Positions 48,709 to 57,205 of a stretch of 64,000 bases of DNA are shown piece by piece (position 1 is the first letter of the stretch; each line of letters begins with the position of its first letter). Both the position numbers and the translations under genes were made by a program. The notes under the pieces were generated by a model that was not told the DNA's origin, searched no databases, and saw nothing but the letters and a program-made list of their open reading frames with translations. The stretch is from Trema orientale (Eukaryota; Streptophyta; Magnoliopsida; Rosales; Cannabaceae): positions 77,162 through 141,161 of the forward strand of contig JXTC01000095.1 in the NCBI GenBank assembly GCA_002914845.1, written 5' to 3'.

Positions 48709-48821
48709 GAAATGGAGAACGAAAAATAAAAATAAAAAATAAAAAAAAATTAGGGGGAAAATAGAAGAGGAGTACGTACGGAAGGGGAATTAGGGCAAAT
48801 AAGGTTGGTGAAAGCGTCCAT
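26705..48821 (-). CDS. ABCC13: ABC transporter C family member 13-like (MRP11 clade), full-size multidrug-resistance-associated protein
   Basis: Full-length ATP-driven membrane transporter; ABCC proteins move glutathione conjugates and other anions across vacuolar or plasma membranes, but this clade's substrate is poorly known. The 36 exons, whose phases all agree, give 1466 residues: 48821-48780, 48331-48291, 48162-48075, 47973-47818, 47716-47585, 47291-47191, 47102-47039, 46857-46606, 46330-46261, 45901-45841, 45401-45314, 43936-43818, 43600-43503, 43028-42962, 35773-35656, 35542-35426, 35250-35170, 35070-34816, 34612-34511, 34425-34358, 34157-34026, 33919-33772, 33339-33056, 32932-32773, 32533-32358, 32271-32160, 32065-32012, 31785-31663, 28995-28897, 28619-28527, 28371-28261, 28190-28029, 27894-27707, 27516-27327, 27091-26924, 26785-26705. 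An N-terminal hydrophobic region precedes two TMD-NBD units. NBD1: Walker A GSGKSS (about 652-657), LSGGQ (739-743), Walker B IMLDD (760-764). NBD2: Walker [10 protein letters not shown] (1263-1271), degenerate signature FSVGQ (1365-1369), Walker B VLCLDE (1385-1390), switch His 1421. No stop or frameshift despite large insertions in introns. Exon 3 uses an unusual donor (GTCTGT) and intron 2 looks AT-AC. Confidence 0.93.
28761..28815. repeat. Tandem repeat, 24-bp unit x 2.3, in ABCC13 intron 29
   Basis: The unit CTTCTCTTAGCAACACACAT + CAAG is repeated head to tail at 28761 and 28785, with a partial third copy. Confidence 0.95.
29422..31131. mobile_element. Solo LTR, 1710 bp, in ABCC13 intron 28
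   Basis: Begins TGTTTTGGGGTAA and ends CACGAACA (TG...CA), flanked by a 5-bp target duplication CACTG (29417-29421 and 31132-31136). No internal retroelement domain. Its reverse complement matches the 1455-bp solo LTR inside the chromovirus at 39254-40708 at both ends and at many internal places (for example CAGTGGCTGAAA, AAACCCTTTTAGGG-like and GATCAGCTGC). Element family not determined. Confidence 0.88.
31228..31419. repeat. Tandem duplication, 2 x 96 bp, in ABCC13 intron 28
   Basis: The unit containing GTTTTGAAGGGAATAAGACC is repeated almost perfectly with period 96, about 100 bp beyond the solo LTR. It accounts for a repetitive 69-codon minus-strand open frame that is not a gene. Confidence 0.96.
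36219..36562 (+). repeat. 5' LTR of the chromovirus
   Basis: Starts TGATAGACCTCC and shares its full length with 42605-42949. By comparison with the 3' copy it ends ...AATACAGTA, not CA. About 33 bases (36563-36595) then separate it from the primer-binding site, more than usual. Confidence 0.85.
36623..37669 (+). CDS. Chromovirus gag-like protein
   Basis: 348 codons. N-terminal coiled-coil ([20 protein letters not shown]), then a retrotransposon gag domain ([20 protein letters not shown] ... [15 protein letters not shown] ... [13 protein letters not shown]), ending in a zinc knuckle ([14 protein letters not shown]). The TAG at 37667-37669 is in the same frame as the following protease/reverse transcriptase frame, so the ancestor probably had one gag-pol frame. 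Structural protein that packages element RNA. Confidence 0.88.
   Translation: MARKKVEVRLDSVEERVESIHGDIQTELGLVKEDLRKLPALEKNMEMVLEKLRMLLRRPETAPLGPQSIDRVHKPIISDPQSSTTAAASREGRMGNSMPETFGYEGHTRRLEMPIFEGHNPDGWIFRVERFFAINRLTEAEKLEAIAVCVDGDALAWFQWEEGRRPLRRWSEFKTMLIERFRQSQEGSVCERLLVLRQDGTVREYRRQFEMLAAHVTDIPDSVLEGGFVNGLKQEIRAEVRMMQPNGLARIMDLAQRVEDRNSTLKLTKGWSSPVTSRNPATSLSLSSKTTSFSPNRNQGSPDKTSGQIGGTTFKKLTDSELRVKREKGLCYRCDEKYTIGHRCKNRE
37679..42680 (+). pseudogene. Chromovirus pol (protease-RT-RNase H-integrase-chromodomain), broken
   Basis: Protease motif [10 protein letters not shown] near 37860; reverse transcriptase [23 protein letters not shown] and FFDDIL (38351-38930); RNase H ETDASG and ADALSR (40716-41171). 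Integrase spans an intact 501-codon stretch (41175-42680) with the H-H-C-C zinc site ending CDVCQ, core positions in MDFIEG, SDRDKIF and QSEVVNR, and a chromodomain (VLIQWKDL...TTWEPF, about 42477-42545). Breaks: TAG at 38330-38332, 38723-38725, 40818-40820 and 41169-41171; a frameshift near 38945; and the solo LTR at 39254-40708. The integrase frame runs about 75 nt into the 3' LTR. Confidence 0.92.
39254..40708. mobile_element. Solo LTR, 1455 bp, nested in the chromovirus RNase H region
   Basis: Begins TGTTCGTGGTAATTTTTG and ends TACCCCAAAACA, flanked by the 5-bp duplication GACAG (39249-39253 and 40709-40713). Taking out the element and one duplicate makes the flanking coding frame continuous, which confirms the borders. 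Same family as 29422-31131 but inverted relative to it and about 255 bp shorter. Confidence 0.92.
42605..42949 (+). repeat. 3' LTR of the chromovirus
   Basis: 345 bp, TGATAGACC...AATACAGTA, followed directly by the target duplicate GAATG. In ABCC13 orientation its edge lies 12 nt inside intron 14 from the exon 14 donor. Confidence 0.92.
44265..45080. mobile_element. Inverted-repeat element, about 816 bp, in ABCC13 intron 11
   Basis: Left end GGGTTAATGGCACCATTAGC, right end read inward GGGTTAATGACACTATTGGT. The arms match with mismatches for about 130 bp, through CCTATGATCATTTTAG and CAAACGTTT...GGCACCATTGGTCC-like segments. No ORF; no convincing target duplication. Probably a MULE-like MITE. 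Confidence 0.8.
45122..45201. repeat. Tandem duplication, 2 x about 40 bp
   Basis: GCATTAAAAAGAATGAAAGA and the following bases through AAAGCATATT are repeated with period 40, beside the right end of the 44265-45080 element. Confidence 0.93.
48163..48290 (-). other. Probable U12-type AT-AC intron (ABCC13 intron 2, 128 nt)
   Basis: Read on the minus strand, exon 2 ends ...GAGAATAT and the intron opens ATATCCTTTT, identical to the U12 AT-AC donor consensus. It closes ...ATCAATAC before TGTTTTAGG. A branch-site-like TTCCTATAC lies with its adenosine 10 nt from the 3' end, the short distance expected for U12 introns. Only this splice restores the family sequence ([13 protein letters not shown]). 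A GT-AG alternative (AAAT/GTTTTG to TTTTAG/GTTTTG) would stay in frame but delete seven residues. Confidence 0.8.
48677..48703. repeat. (GA)n tract in ABCC13 intron 1
   Basis: About 13 AG units. A second GA tract at 48873-48893, just upstream of the start codon, forms a CT-rich leader on the coding strand, as is common in plant 5' regions. Confidence 0.9.
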
Positions 48822-51253
48822 GGCAGTGGCAGCTTGTTTTGTTGTTGGCCTGAAAGAGAGTGACAGAAACTGCAGAGAGAGAGAGAGAGAGAGCGCGCAA
48901 CGGTCCGGTCTGTGTAACCGTGGGAGCTGCTAAGTGGCAATTTCATGCACTTGAAAAAGTGAGGGAATTCCTGACTCATATGCCACGTCGACACTACATA
49001 GTTTTTTTTTTAATTTATTTTTCTTTTTTCTTGTTACAGCAGAGGGTTTCCGAGCAAACAATTTCTCTGACTAATTTAATATTGTTGTGTTATGTTGTGC
49101 TAAATGTGTCACAAAGAACATCTAGGAGAAAAAAAGTTTAAGGCGCGCGTTTGATATAAGATTCGAATCCTATTCTTCAAATTCATAAACAGTTTTTACG
49201 TAGAAAGTTGGAAGGATAAATACGTGAAAGTTGTTTCCGGATTTGAAGAATAGGATTCGAATCCTATACCAAACACACCCCTAGTTATTTGGTAAATTCA
49301 ATTAACAAAATCGTTGTGCTTGTGTTGTTTAAAATCTAAGCAGATGATAAATTGGTAAATAGAATGATACACTACTGGGCAATTGGTACTTATGACATTA
49401 GAATAACTTTGAAAAACAATCTCAGGCTTCTCAAATTACCGTATTCACACAACAATTTTTCGTCTTCTCCTTTGAGCAAGGTAGCTTTAGCAATGTCCAA
49501 CCCTGTTAATTACTTTTTTTTATTTTTCTTTCCAAAATACATATTTTTTAGGTGTACATTTCATTTATAAAATATGTATTGTATACATTTATAATGTAAA
49601 TTTTTACATATAATTTACATTTGTAGTGTAAATTTATACTTAAGATATACATTTGAGATGTATATTGATTTTTAATTATCATTTTTATACATATAATGTA
49701 TGATACGATATATATTTTTAATCAAATTCATAATCCCTCCCAATCCCAAATTCTCAAGAGGATAAGATTATCCCCTTCTAAGGAGATTATTTTTGGAGTG
49801 AATTATTTTAATCTAATCCAATCCATCTCATATGCATGCATCAAACATGAGATTAATTTAATCCAATCCAATCCTATCCTTATCTGCATTCTAAACGTGG
49901 CCTTTATGTATAAAATCTGTATGGTATAATTTCTCTAAAAAGGTATTATAATGAGTATTTATATAATTGAAAAGCAAGTATTTATAAAAATATTATTAAG
50001 AAAACAGGTATTTATCAACTTTTCCCCTAGAATTAATTCGGGGCCTAAATTTATTTTGCAAAAGTCTTCTCTCTTAGGTCGAAGTTACAAATATATCTCC
50101 AGAATGCAAACCAGTGAATACATAATTTTATTTTTTATTTTCAATTATTATAAATATTCTTTGTGTTTTTTTTAAAAAAAATACAGGTTTATTATATATA
50201 TACATATATATATATTTTCGCTATTAAAAAAAAACCCTTGGATTTTAGATTTTAGCAAAACAAAAACTAAAACTTGGGTTTTTGGTTATATAAAAAAAAA
50301 TCTTCAGATTTTATAATTAAATCACATTAAGCTTGGATCAGCAATTTGCTGAAAATCGTAAATTAACCTGTGCACTGACCCATTTGCCATTATATAAGAA
50401 GCTTTGGATTTTAAAATCCAATCAAATTGGCATGAATTAATAATTTAATTAGAATTAGGGGAGTTTTTAGCCAAATGGTCAAATTTTGGATCATAGTTTG
50501 CCAAATAGCTAATTTTCAAGCACTGTTAAAAAATGACCAAATTGTGAAAATAATTTGAAAATGATTGTTTCATATTTAGTATATCAAAACATATTAATTT
50601 ATTTTTAAAAATTAATTTACTTCATAAAAAATTGATTTATTTCATAAAAAATAAATCAATTAAAATGGTAATTGATTACAATAAAATTATAAAATGGTTA
50701 TTTATTAAATAGGTATAAAAAAGGACTATTTTTTTATTATAAAAAAGGCTATTGATACGAGAAAAGGACATTTTTTATAAATACTCTAAAAGGCGCTATG
50801 AAATGACCTATTTATTACTGGTGTACTGTTATGTTATGCGTTTCGCAACACGAACCAGACGAGAGTTAATTTCATATTGAATATGGACTAAGAAACAATG
50901 CTAAATCATAAACAACACTTTAAGAAGCTCCGAGTAAGATAAGAAGTACAAAAGAGCATTATTTCTGTTTTTTAAAAAAGTACAAATTAAAGTGCTTTTT
51001 AAATTGGCAGCTTTAACTTTTAAAATCCATTGAATGGGATCAAATAAAAATTATTCTACACTCCCAGTCTCCAAGGTTGTTGATATGTCCTTGATGTAAG
51101 ATCAAAGAACATAAAATCTGCAACTTTCGCTTTTAACAGTGGTATGCATGCGCTACACATCATAAATCCACTCAGGAAAAAGGAAGAAAAAAATAAAATG
51201 TAGCGGCATGGGTGTGACTGTGACAGAGTAGAGAACATGGTTATATATTTTTA
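48822..51253. other. Upstream region of ABCC13 and AT-rich spacer
   Basis: Holds the presumed ABCC13 promoter, the Tourist-like MITE at 49142-49281, and AT-rich sequence with TA runs (50193-50216). The stretch 50460-50800 has fragments such as TTTTAGCCAAATGGTCAAAT that look like remains of a repeat. No gene recognised. Confidence 0.5.
49142..49281. mobile_element. Tourist-like (PIF/Harbinger) MITE, 140 bp
   Basis: The two arms pair nearly perfectly around GATTCGAATCCTATTCTTCA. The right terminus read inward is GGGGTGTGTTTGGTATAGGA, resembling the GGG..TGTTTGG terminus of Tourist elements. Three-base flanks TAA (49139-49141) and TAG (49282-49284) are compatible with a decayed TWA target duplication. 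Confidence 0.82.
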
Positions 51254-51660
51254 TAGGAATGTTAGGTGTATTCTTTTTCAACATTATTTCTCTTTTCATT
51301 CTTTCAGTCTCACTATTTGATATGTAGATTTTATTATAATTTTTATATTATTAAAATTAAATTATTAGTGAAATATACGTATTAAATAGTGAGACTAGAG
51401 AACGTAAAAAAAAGTAAAAAAAAAGTATATTTAGCACTCATTATTTATTTAACATGACTGTTCTAAGAACTATATTACCAATAATATGTAGATTTTATTA
51501 TAATTTTTATATTATTAAAATTAAATTATTAGTGAAATATACGTATTAAATAGTGAGACTAGAGAACGTAAAAAAAAGTAAAAAAAAGTATATTTAGCAC
51601 TCATTATTTATTTAACATGACTGTTCTAAGAACTATATTACCAATAATTACATCTGACAT
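51254..51660. mobile_element. MITE-like inverted repeat containing a 164-bp tandem duplication
   Basis: Copies 51321-51484 and 51485-51648 are nearly identical (period 164). The left start (GTTAGGTGTATTCTTTTT ... AGTCTCACTATTTGATATGT) is inverted at the right of each unit (read inward GTGCTAAATATACTTTTT ... AGTCTCACTATTTAATACGT). One terminal arm plus part of the interior was duplicated after insertion. Confidence 0.85.
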
Positions 51661-52622
51661 GAATGACGCATCTGAGCCGTCTATTCTTATAGAACCCACA
51701 ATGAGATTCACATGAGCCCTAAAGAATAGATTGTTGAGATCCAACAGTCGTGCCAGCATCAATTGCAAATAACACTAGCACTTTTCTTGTTCTAATTGGT
51801 TAAAAAGGATGGTATACAGAATCTCATCTGAGAGGAAAACATGTGAACCTCATAAAATCACACGAATTAAAGAATTGAGGTTGGTGGAATTTCACGATCG
51901 AGCATTCAATTTGATGTCACTGCAATTTAAATTGAATATCTCAAAGTAAATGTATAGCATGGTAGCAATTTGTGCTCACGAGCTCTAACTGCTATTTTTC
52001 TGATTGTGTAAGCCCTAATTAAAAGGAGCTAGGCCCCTTTTTGATTGGCCATTTTGTTTGCAGTTTGTATACAAAGTTGACTTCAATGAATTACCACCGG
52101 AAAAATAAAAAAAAAAAAGAAGATAACTAGAGGTATCAAAACTAAGTCGGTATGCGCAAGATGCAATTATAAGACAAACTAACATAATTATTAACTGTCT
52201 AATACGGCACAAATAACTAATTAGGCCTACGTCATCACAACAGGGCGGAGCCAGATAAATTTTCAAGTGATACATAACTAAAATAATTTTTTTGAGCGAA
52301 ATTTGGTTATTTTTGCTCCTTTATTTATTTATTTATCACTTTCTTCTATTAGACTTGTAATTGAGTAATAAAATTCATAAAAATCCAAAAATATTAATTT
52401 CAGAACACATACAATCACCATTCCAAAGAAAAATTATCCATGAAAAAGTGAAAGTAAACTAAGTATTTCAAAATAATAGAAGTTAAAAATCGTAAAAATA
52501 AGTGGCGACAATTGACTAGCATAACTGAATTTTTAAAAAGCATATGTAAGCAAAACCTAAAATTATAAAATTCAAAAGGGCAAATGAAGGATATACGTGA
52601 AATTATTTTTCAAAAAATATTA
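51661..52622. other. AT-rich spacer
   Basis: No gene or clear element recognised; an A run near 52106-52118. Confidence 0.5.
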
Positions 52623-53508
52623 GGGTAAAAGTCAAAAGGGTGGCTTTATTGCCACCCCTCTGTCTACTCTCCCCACACTATTTCTAAAACCATACCTCTA
52701 ATTAAAATTAAAATTTTAATTTATACTTTCTATACCCCTAATTTTTCCTAAAATATCCTTTAAATTAATTTTGTCTAATCTCTCCTCACCCTATTCTTCA
52801 TCACTTTTCTCATTCTTTATCTATTCATCTCCCTTCTTTCTTTCTTTCTTTCTTTTCCTCTCCTGGGTACTAACACTTTTTTCTTTTTTTTTTTCTTTTA
52901 TCTCTTTTCGCTTACACTATTTACCAGAGAAGGAAAAAATTATTATCATATATATATATATATATTATATACAAATAGATATAAATCCTTAGAAATGCGT
53001 ATATGCTTTAGTTAATATAAAGGATACCTTCTCTTCAATTATGATTCTATTGCGCTAATTTTTTTTTCCTACTTACACCCATTACGAGAGAATAGAAACT
53101 ACGCACTCAATATTATTGACACACACATATATATATAGATGTATATATATATATATATATAATCCTTTGATCCTTTGAGATGTCGAATATGGCAGATTCC
53201 TAAAAAAATCAATGCCTTGCAATGGAATGAATTTAATCAGTAAACTCTTATACAATAATTCAAAAAAAAAAAAATTTAATTAGGATGTAATCATCAAAAA
53301 AATTAGAGTTCAAGATAAATGATGTATTTTACTAAGGGTGAGAAGAGTGGAGACTGCGTAAATAATTTTTTTTAAAATATAATTTATGTACTAGAAAGTA
53401 ATTTCATTTAAGGTTATATTATTAAAAAAAAAAATTACTAAAAAGAGGTGTGGAAAGAGTGGATAGAGGGGTGGCAATAGACCCACCCAAGTCAAAATTA
53501 TAGTCCAA
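52623..53508. mobile_element. Inverted-repeat element, about 0.89 kb
   Basis: Both ends carry the terminal block TTGCCACCCCTCT followed by TACTCTCCCCACAC (left) or CCACTCTTTCCACAC (right, read inward). Outside the block lie GTCAAAAGGGTGGCTTTA (left) and TTGACTTGGGTGGGTCTA (right). Arms about 60 bp. Interior AT-rich with TA runs; no transposase. Target duplication not resolved. Confidence 0.75.
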
Positions 53509-53510
53509 AG

Positions 53511-53823
53511 GGGCATAAGCCTGGGAAAAGGACATGGGAAAGACTAACTTGGGCCAATATGACTTTTTTGTGCTTTTTTTTAAAAGCGACATTTTTAGGA
53601 GTGTCAATAACTTTTTGACTTATGGTCAAGAGCATCTTGACAGCATCTTTACTATAAAAAAGTCCTAAATAATGATTTTTTTAATAGTCAAAGACTAAGT
53701 TTTTGACCATAGGTCAAGACGTCTTTGACATTTCTAAAAATATTTTTTTTTAAAAAAAATATATACAAAAAAAGTCATCTTGGCCCAAGTTAGTCCTATT
53801 CATGTTATTTTCTCCATATGCCC
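53511..53823. mobile_element. Foldback element, copy 1 (313 bp)
   Basis: Ends GGGCATAAGCCTGGG (left) and GGGCATATGGAG (right, read inward). Both arms then share GACTAACTTGGGCCA followed by ATATGACTTTTTT/AGATGACTTTTTT. Interior has GTCAAGA-type direct and inverted pieces. Immediately follows the 52623-53508 element. Confidence 0.8.
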
Positions 53824-55566
53824 TGACTGAGCCCAAGCAGCCCTGGTAACAAGCACGAAATATAGGCATGACATACAATGATTAATAATAACTAGTTTTC
53901 TCAAAATAATTAAATTTATATAAGATTTTTGATATAATTTTAATTTAAAAATGTAAAAAATTAAAATCATTTAAAATAAGTTTTTAACATAAAAATGAAA
54001 ATAAATAAAGGTTGAAAATATTTAATTCATTATATTATATTCATAGAATATTCATACTTTGCAATATTAATTCTTAAAATTAATCTAGAATAATGAATAC
54101 CAAATATTTTTTAAGCATAGTACTAAAAATAGTTTAAAAAATAGAAATAATAAAGAGGAAAAAAATATTTGTGAATTTATAATTTTTGCAGCATACTGCT
54201 AAGATCTCTCTCTCTCTCTCTCTCTAAAAAGAAAAAAAAGAAAGAGAGAAATCTAAACTTAACAACTCCAGACACAAAAATACAAAGAATGGAACAATTA
54301 AACATAAAAGAGGAAATGTGATTTTGTGTGATAAAATTTCAAAAGAATCGAAAATCTCGAATGGTCTAATTTTTCGGGTTAAATAAGTATATATCCTTTT
54401 TATAATTAAAAATTTGTAAATGTCCCAAATTAAAAAATTATAGTTAAATGTCGAATTAGATACCCAAATTATCTCATTAAAACCCAAATTATTGATAAAT
54501 TAATATCTGTTTGTTAGTTAAGAGTTTTTTAAACTATTTTTTAAAGTTTTACTAGTTGATGAAATTTCTAAAAATAAACTTTATAGTCATTAACAAGAAC
54601 TCACCCTTAAGTATTTCTTTTTTTTTATTCTCTTAGTATATTCATCTATTTACGCAATATATTTTCATATATTCCACTTGTTGTATTATTAACTATTACC
54701 CTCTTCCTATAAATTAATATCCATTTGTTAGTTAAAAGGTATTTAAACTTTTTTTTAACATGTATGACTTCATGAATTGTTGAAAATAAACTTTGCTGCC
54801 ATTAACGGTAAATTATCACTATTGTATTGAATAGTAAATCTCTTTTTTCTCTCGGTATATCTATTTATATAATCAATCTATTTTCATATATACCAATTCT
54901 ACAACCGCAATGCATCATTTTTGAATGACTAAATTTACAAAATATATATTTTCATAAAAGCCTAATTAGATTACTAATATCGTAAAAAAATATACCACGA
55001 ATGAAAAAATATCTACCAAAAGTCAATATCACAATGTAGTACCTTTTCACAAAAAAAAATTCACAATATTGTACATCTGAAAATATACCAACTAAACAAT
55101 ATGAGATATCATTTATAAAAAAAAAAAACATAGTTGTACCTTTTAATGATGATTTCTTGTTAATAGTGGTAAAAAAAACAATTGTAAAATGGCAAAAAAT
55201 GAAGTTGAAATCTCCTGAATAATAAATAGCCATTTACCTATAAAAAATGGTTATTAAGCTATAAATTAATAAATTTAGTCATTTGTTAATACCAATTTAA
55301 AAGGGGACATATCCCTTAAATTTTATACTCTTTCTGAAAAATCTCATATTTAATTAGAAATATATAAATTTTAAAATTTATTTAGAAAATACTACTTTTT
55401 ACTACGAGGGGTACTTGAGAAAACTAGTCTAGAGGTTTGAGTTTGTCAATGTTACTTGAGGTAACCAATCGAGTTACCTAAGGTAATTAAACTTGTATTT
55501 TTCAAGTAAATTTGTCCATCCGAGACGTTTAAATTTTTAGACTTTGGGCTTGAAATGACATCATAT
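53824..55566. other. AT-rich spacer
   Basis: No gene recognised. CT microsatellite at 54206-54226. The pieces around 54487-54560 and 54708-54790 are similar (AAATTAATATC..TTTGTTAGTTAA), suggesting an old direct duplication. Confidence 0.5.
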
Positions 55567-55795
55567 AGTTTAAGAGAAAATGACATGGATATGACGAATT
55601 TGGGCCAAAATAATTTTTTTGGGTATTTTTCTAAAAGTGATATTTTTAAAAGTGTCAAAGACTTTTTTATGGCAAGAAGTTTTGACTATAGATCATGACA
55701 TCCATGGCACACCTAAAAATGACATTTTTTGAAAAATGAACAAGAAGGTCATTTTGGCCCAAATTAGTCCTACCCCATGTCATTTTCTTTATAGT
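55567..55795. mobile_element. Foldback element, copy 2
   Basis: Arms GTTTAAGAGAAAATGACATG ... ATTTGGGCCAAAATAA and the inverted GGCCCAAATTAGTCCTACCC ... GTCATTTTCTTTATAG; same family as copy 1. Confidence 0.75.
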
Positions 55796-55981
55796 TTAAA
55801 TGACATAAATAAGATTAACTTGAGCCAAAATAACTTTTTGTACATTTTTTTTAAAAATAACATTTTTAGAAGTATCAAGTACTTCTTTACCTATGGTCAA
55901 AAAGTTCTTCACTATGAAAAAAATCCTAAATAATGATTTTTTTCATTCTCAAGAAGCCCTTAACTATAGGTCAAGATGTTT

Positions 55982-57124
55982 GTTGGGATATTTGCCCTAA
56001 AAAGCATATTTTCAATTATACCCTTTGAGTATAAATAACTTTCTCTTATATGTAATTATGATATTTGCTAGATTAAACTATCTTAATTGAATAGTTTATT
56101 TATCTGAAAAAGATTCTATGACTTTATTTGTGTATAAAGAAACAAACATGATTAAGTGTTAATTATGGAGAGACTTGTTTCTTTATCTAAGTCTAAATGA
56201 ACTAGTTCACAATCTGTAAATAAAGATGGAATACTTTATTTACTATAGGTTGTAGTGTTTGTCTATCTCAACGGGAATGATGTGTCTCAAATCATTGAAG
56301 TATATGACTTCTGATAGAAACACTAATACAACATAAACAAGTTATGTGTATTGAACAAGACCAGGCAATATAAAGAATCGGAGTGCCGTAACTCAATTCT
56401 TATATTACCACAAACTAGCTCTTAGCATGTAGATCTTAATCCTTGATGTTTGGCTGGACTTACTTTTATGGGTTATAGCCTTTTGATTTGTTAAAAAACT
56501 AACTTCTAAGAAATTAAAGATGAACTTTGGCATATTAGAGGTTATGGCTTATGAATTGATGAGAACACCAAATNNNTGGTTGGTGGTATTTGTGAAATTA
56601 GTTTCATGAAACTGTGTAAAATAATGATTCTACACAGAAGTTGGTATTTTTATAAATAAGTTACATGAGTTAGATATATTTTATAAAAATACACCCAAAG
56701 CCCAAATTGGAGAATAAGCCCAATCTTAGTTGGAGTAGGGTTAGCAATTTTTGGTCCCATATATATAAGATATATGAGAGAAAAAAACTACACAGTAACA
56801 CAAGGTGTTACATGAAAATCACAGATGGAGAGAGAGGGAGAATTTGGCTAAGGGCTGAGGACATCAACAAGGAGATCAAGGAGGAGCACGCTACAAGAGG
56901 TAAACCCTAATCTCATCTCTAGGGTTTGTGCATCTAGATTTAATTTATGTTGTACATGATCCTCTATATTATATACGCATGTTATATGGTTATGAAAATA
57001 TGTTTTCATGTAAAAATTTTTAAAACCTAAATCCGTTATTTTTCCGCTGCGTTGATGTGATAATGTGTTTTCCATAGTATGCATGCATGTATGATTTTTC
57101 CTAAGTGTTAGGTCAAATTCCATC
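55982..57124 (+). mobile_element. Probable copia-type solo LTR, about 1.14 kb
   Basis: Starts TGTTGGGATATTTGCCCTAA and ends ...CAAATTCCATCA (TG...CA). It has a TATA-like TATATATAAGATATATGAG (56760-56778), a leader with AGGGTTTGTGCATC and TTTTTCCGCTGCGTT near its 3' part, a pattern familiar from plant copia LTRs. A clear 5-bp target duplication is not visible. Contains a 3-base gap NNN at 56574-56576. Confidence 0.5.
56574..56576. other. Three undetermined bases
   Basis: NNN within the probable solo LTR; the true gap length may differ. Confidence 0.99.
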
Positions 57125-57205
57125 ACTTGACACTACTTAAAATGTCATTTTTAAAGAAATGAACAAAAAAGTCATTTTGACCCAAATTAGTCCTATTCAT
57201 GTCCT

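Larger units (their letters stand above)
55796..57205. mobile_element. Foldback element, copy 3, split by an LTR-like insertion
   Basis: The left half 55796-55981 (AACTTGAGCCAAAATAAC ... GGTCAAGATGTT) and right half 57125-57205 (TTGACAC ... GACCCAAATTAGTCCTATTC) are homologous to the two halves of copy 1 but lie 1.1 kb apart, because of the element at about 55982-57124. Confidence 0.75.
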
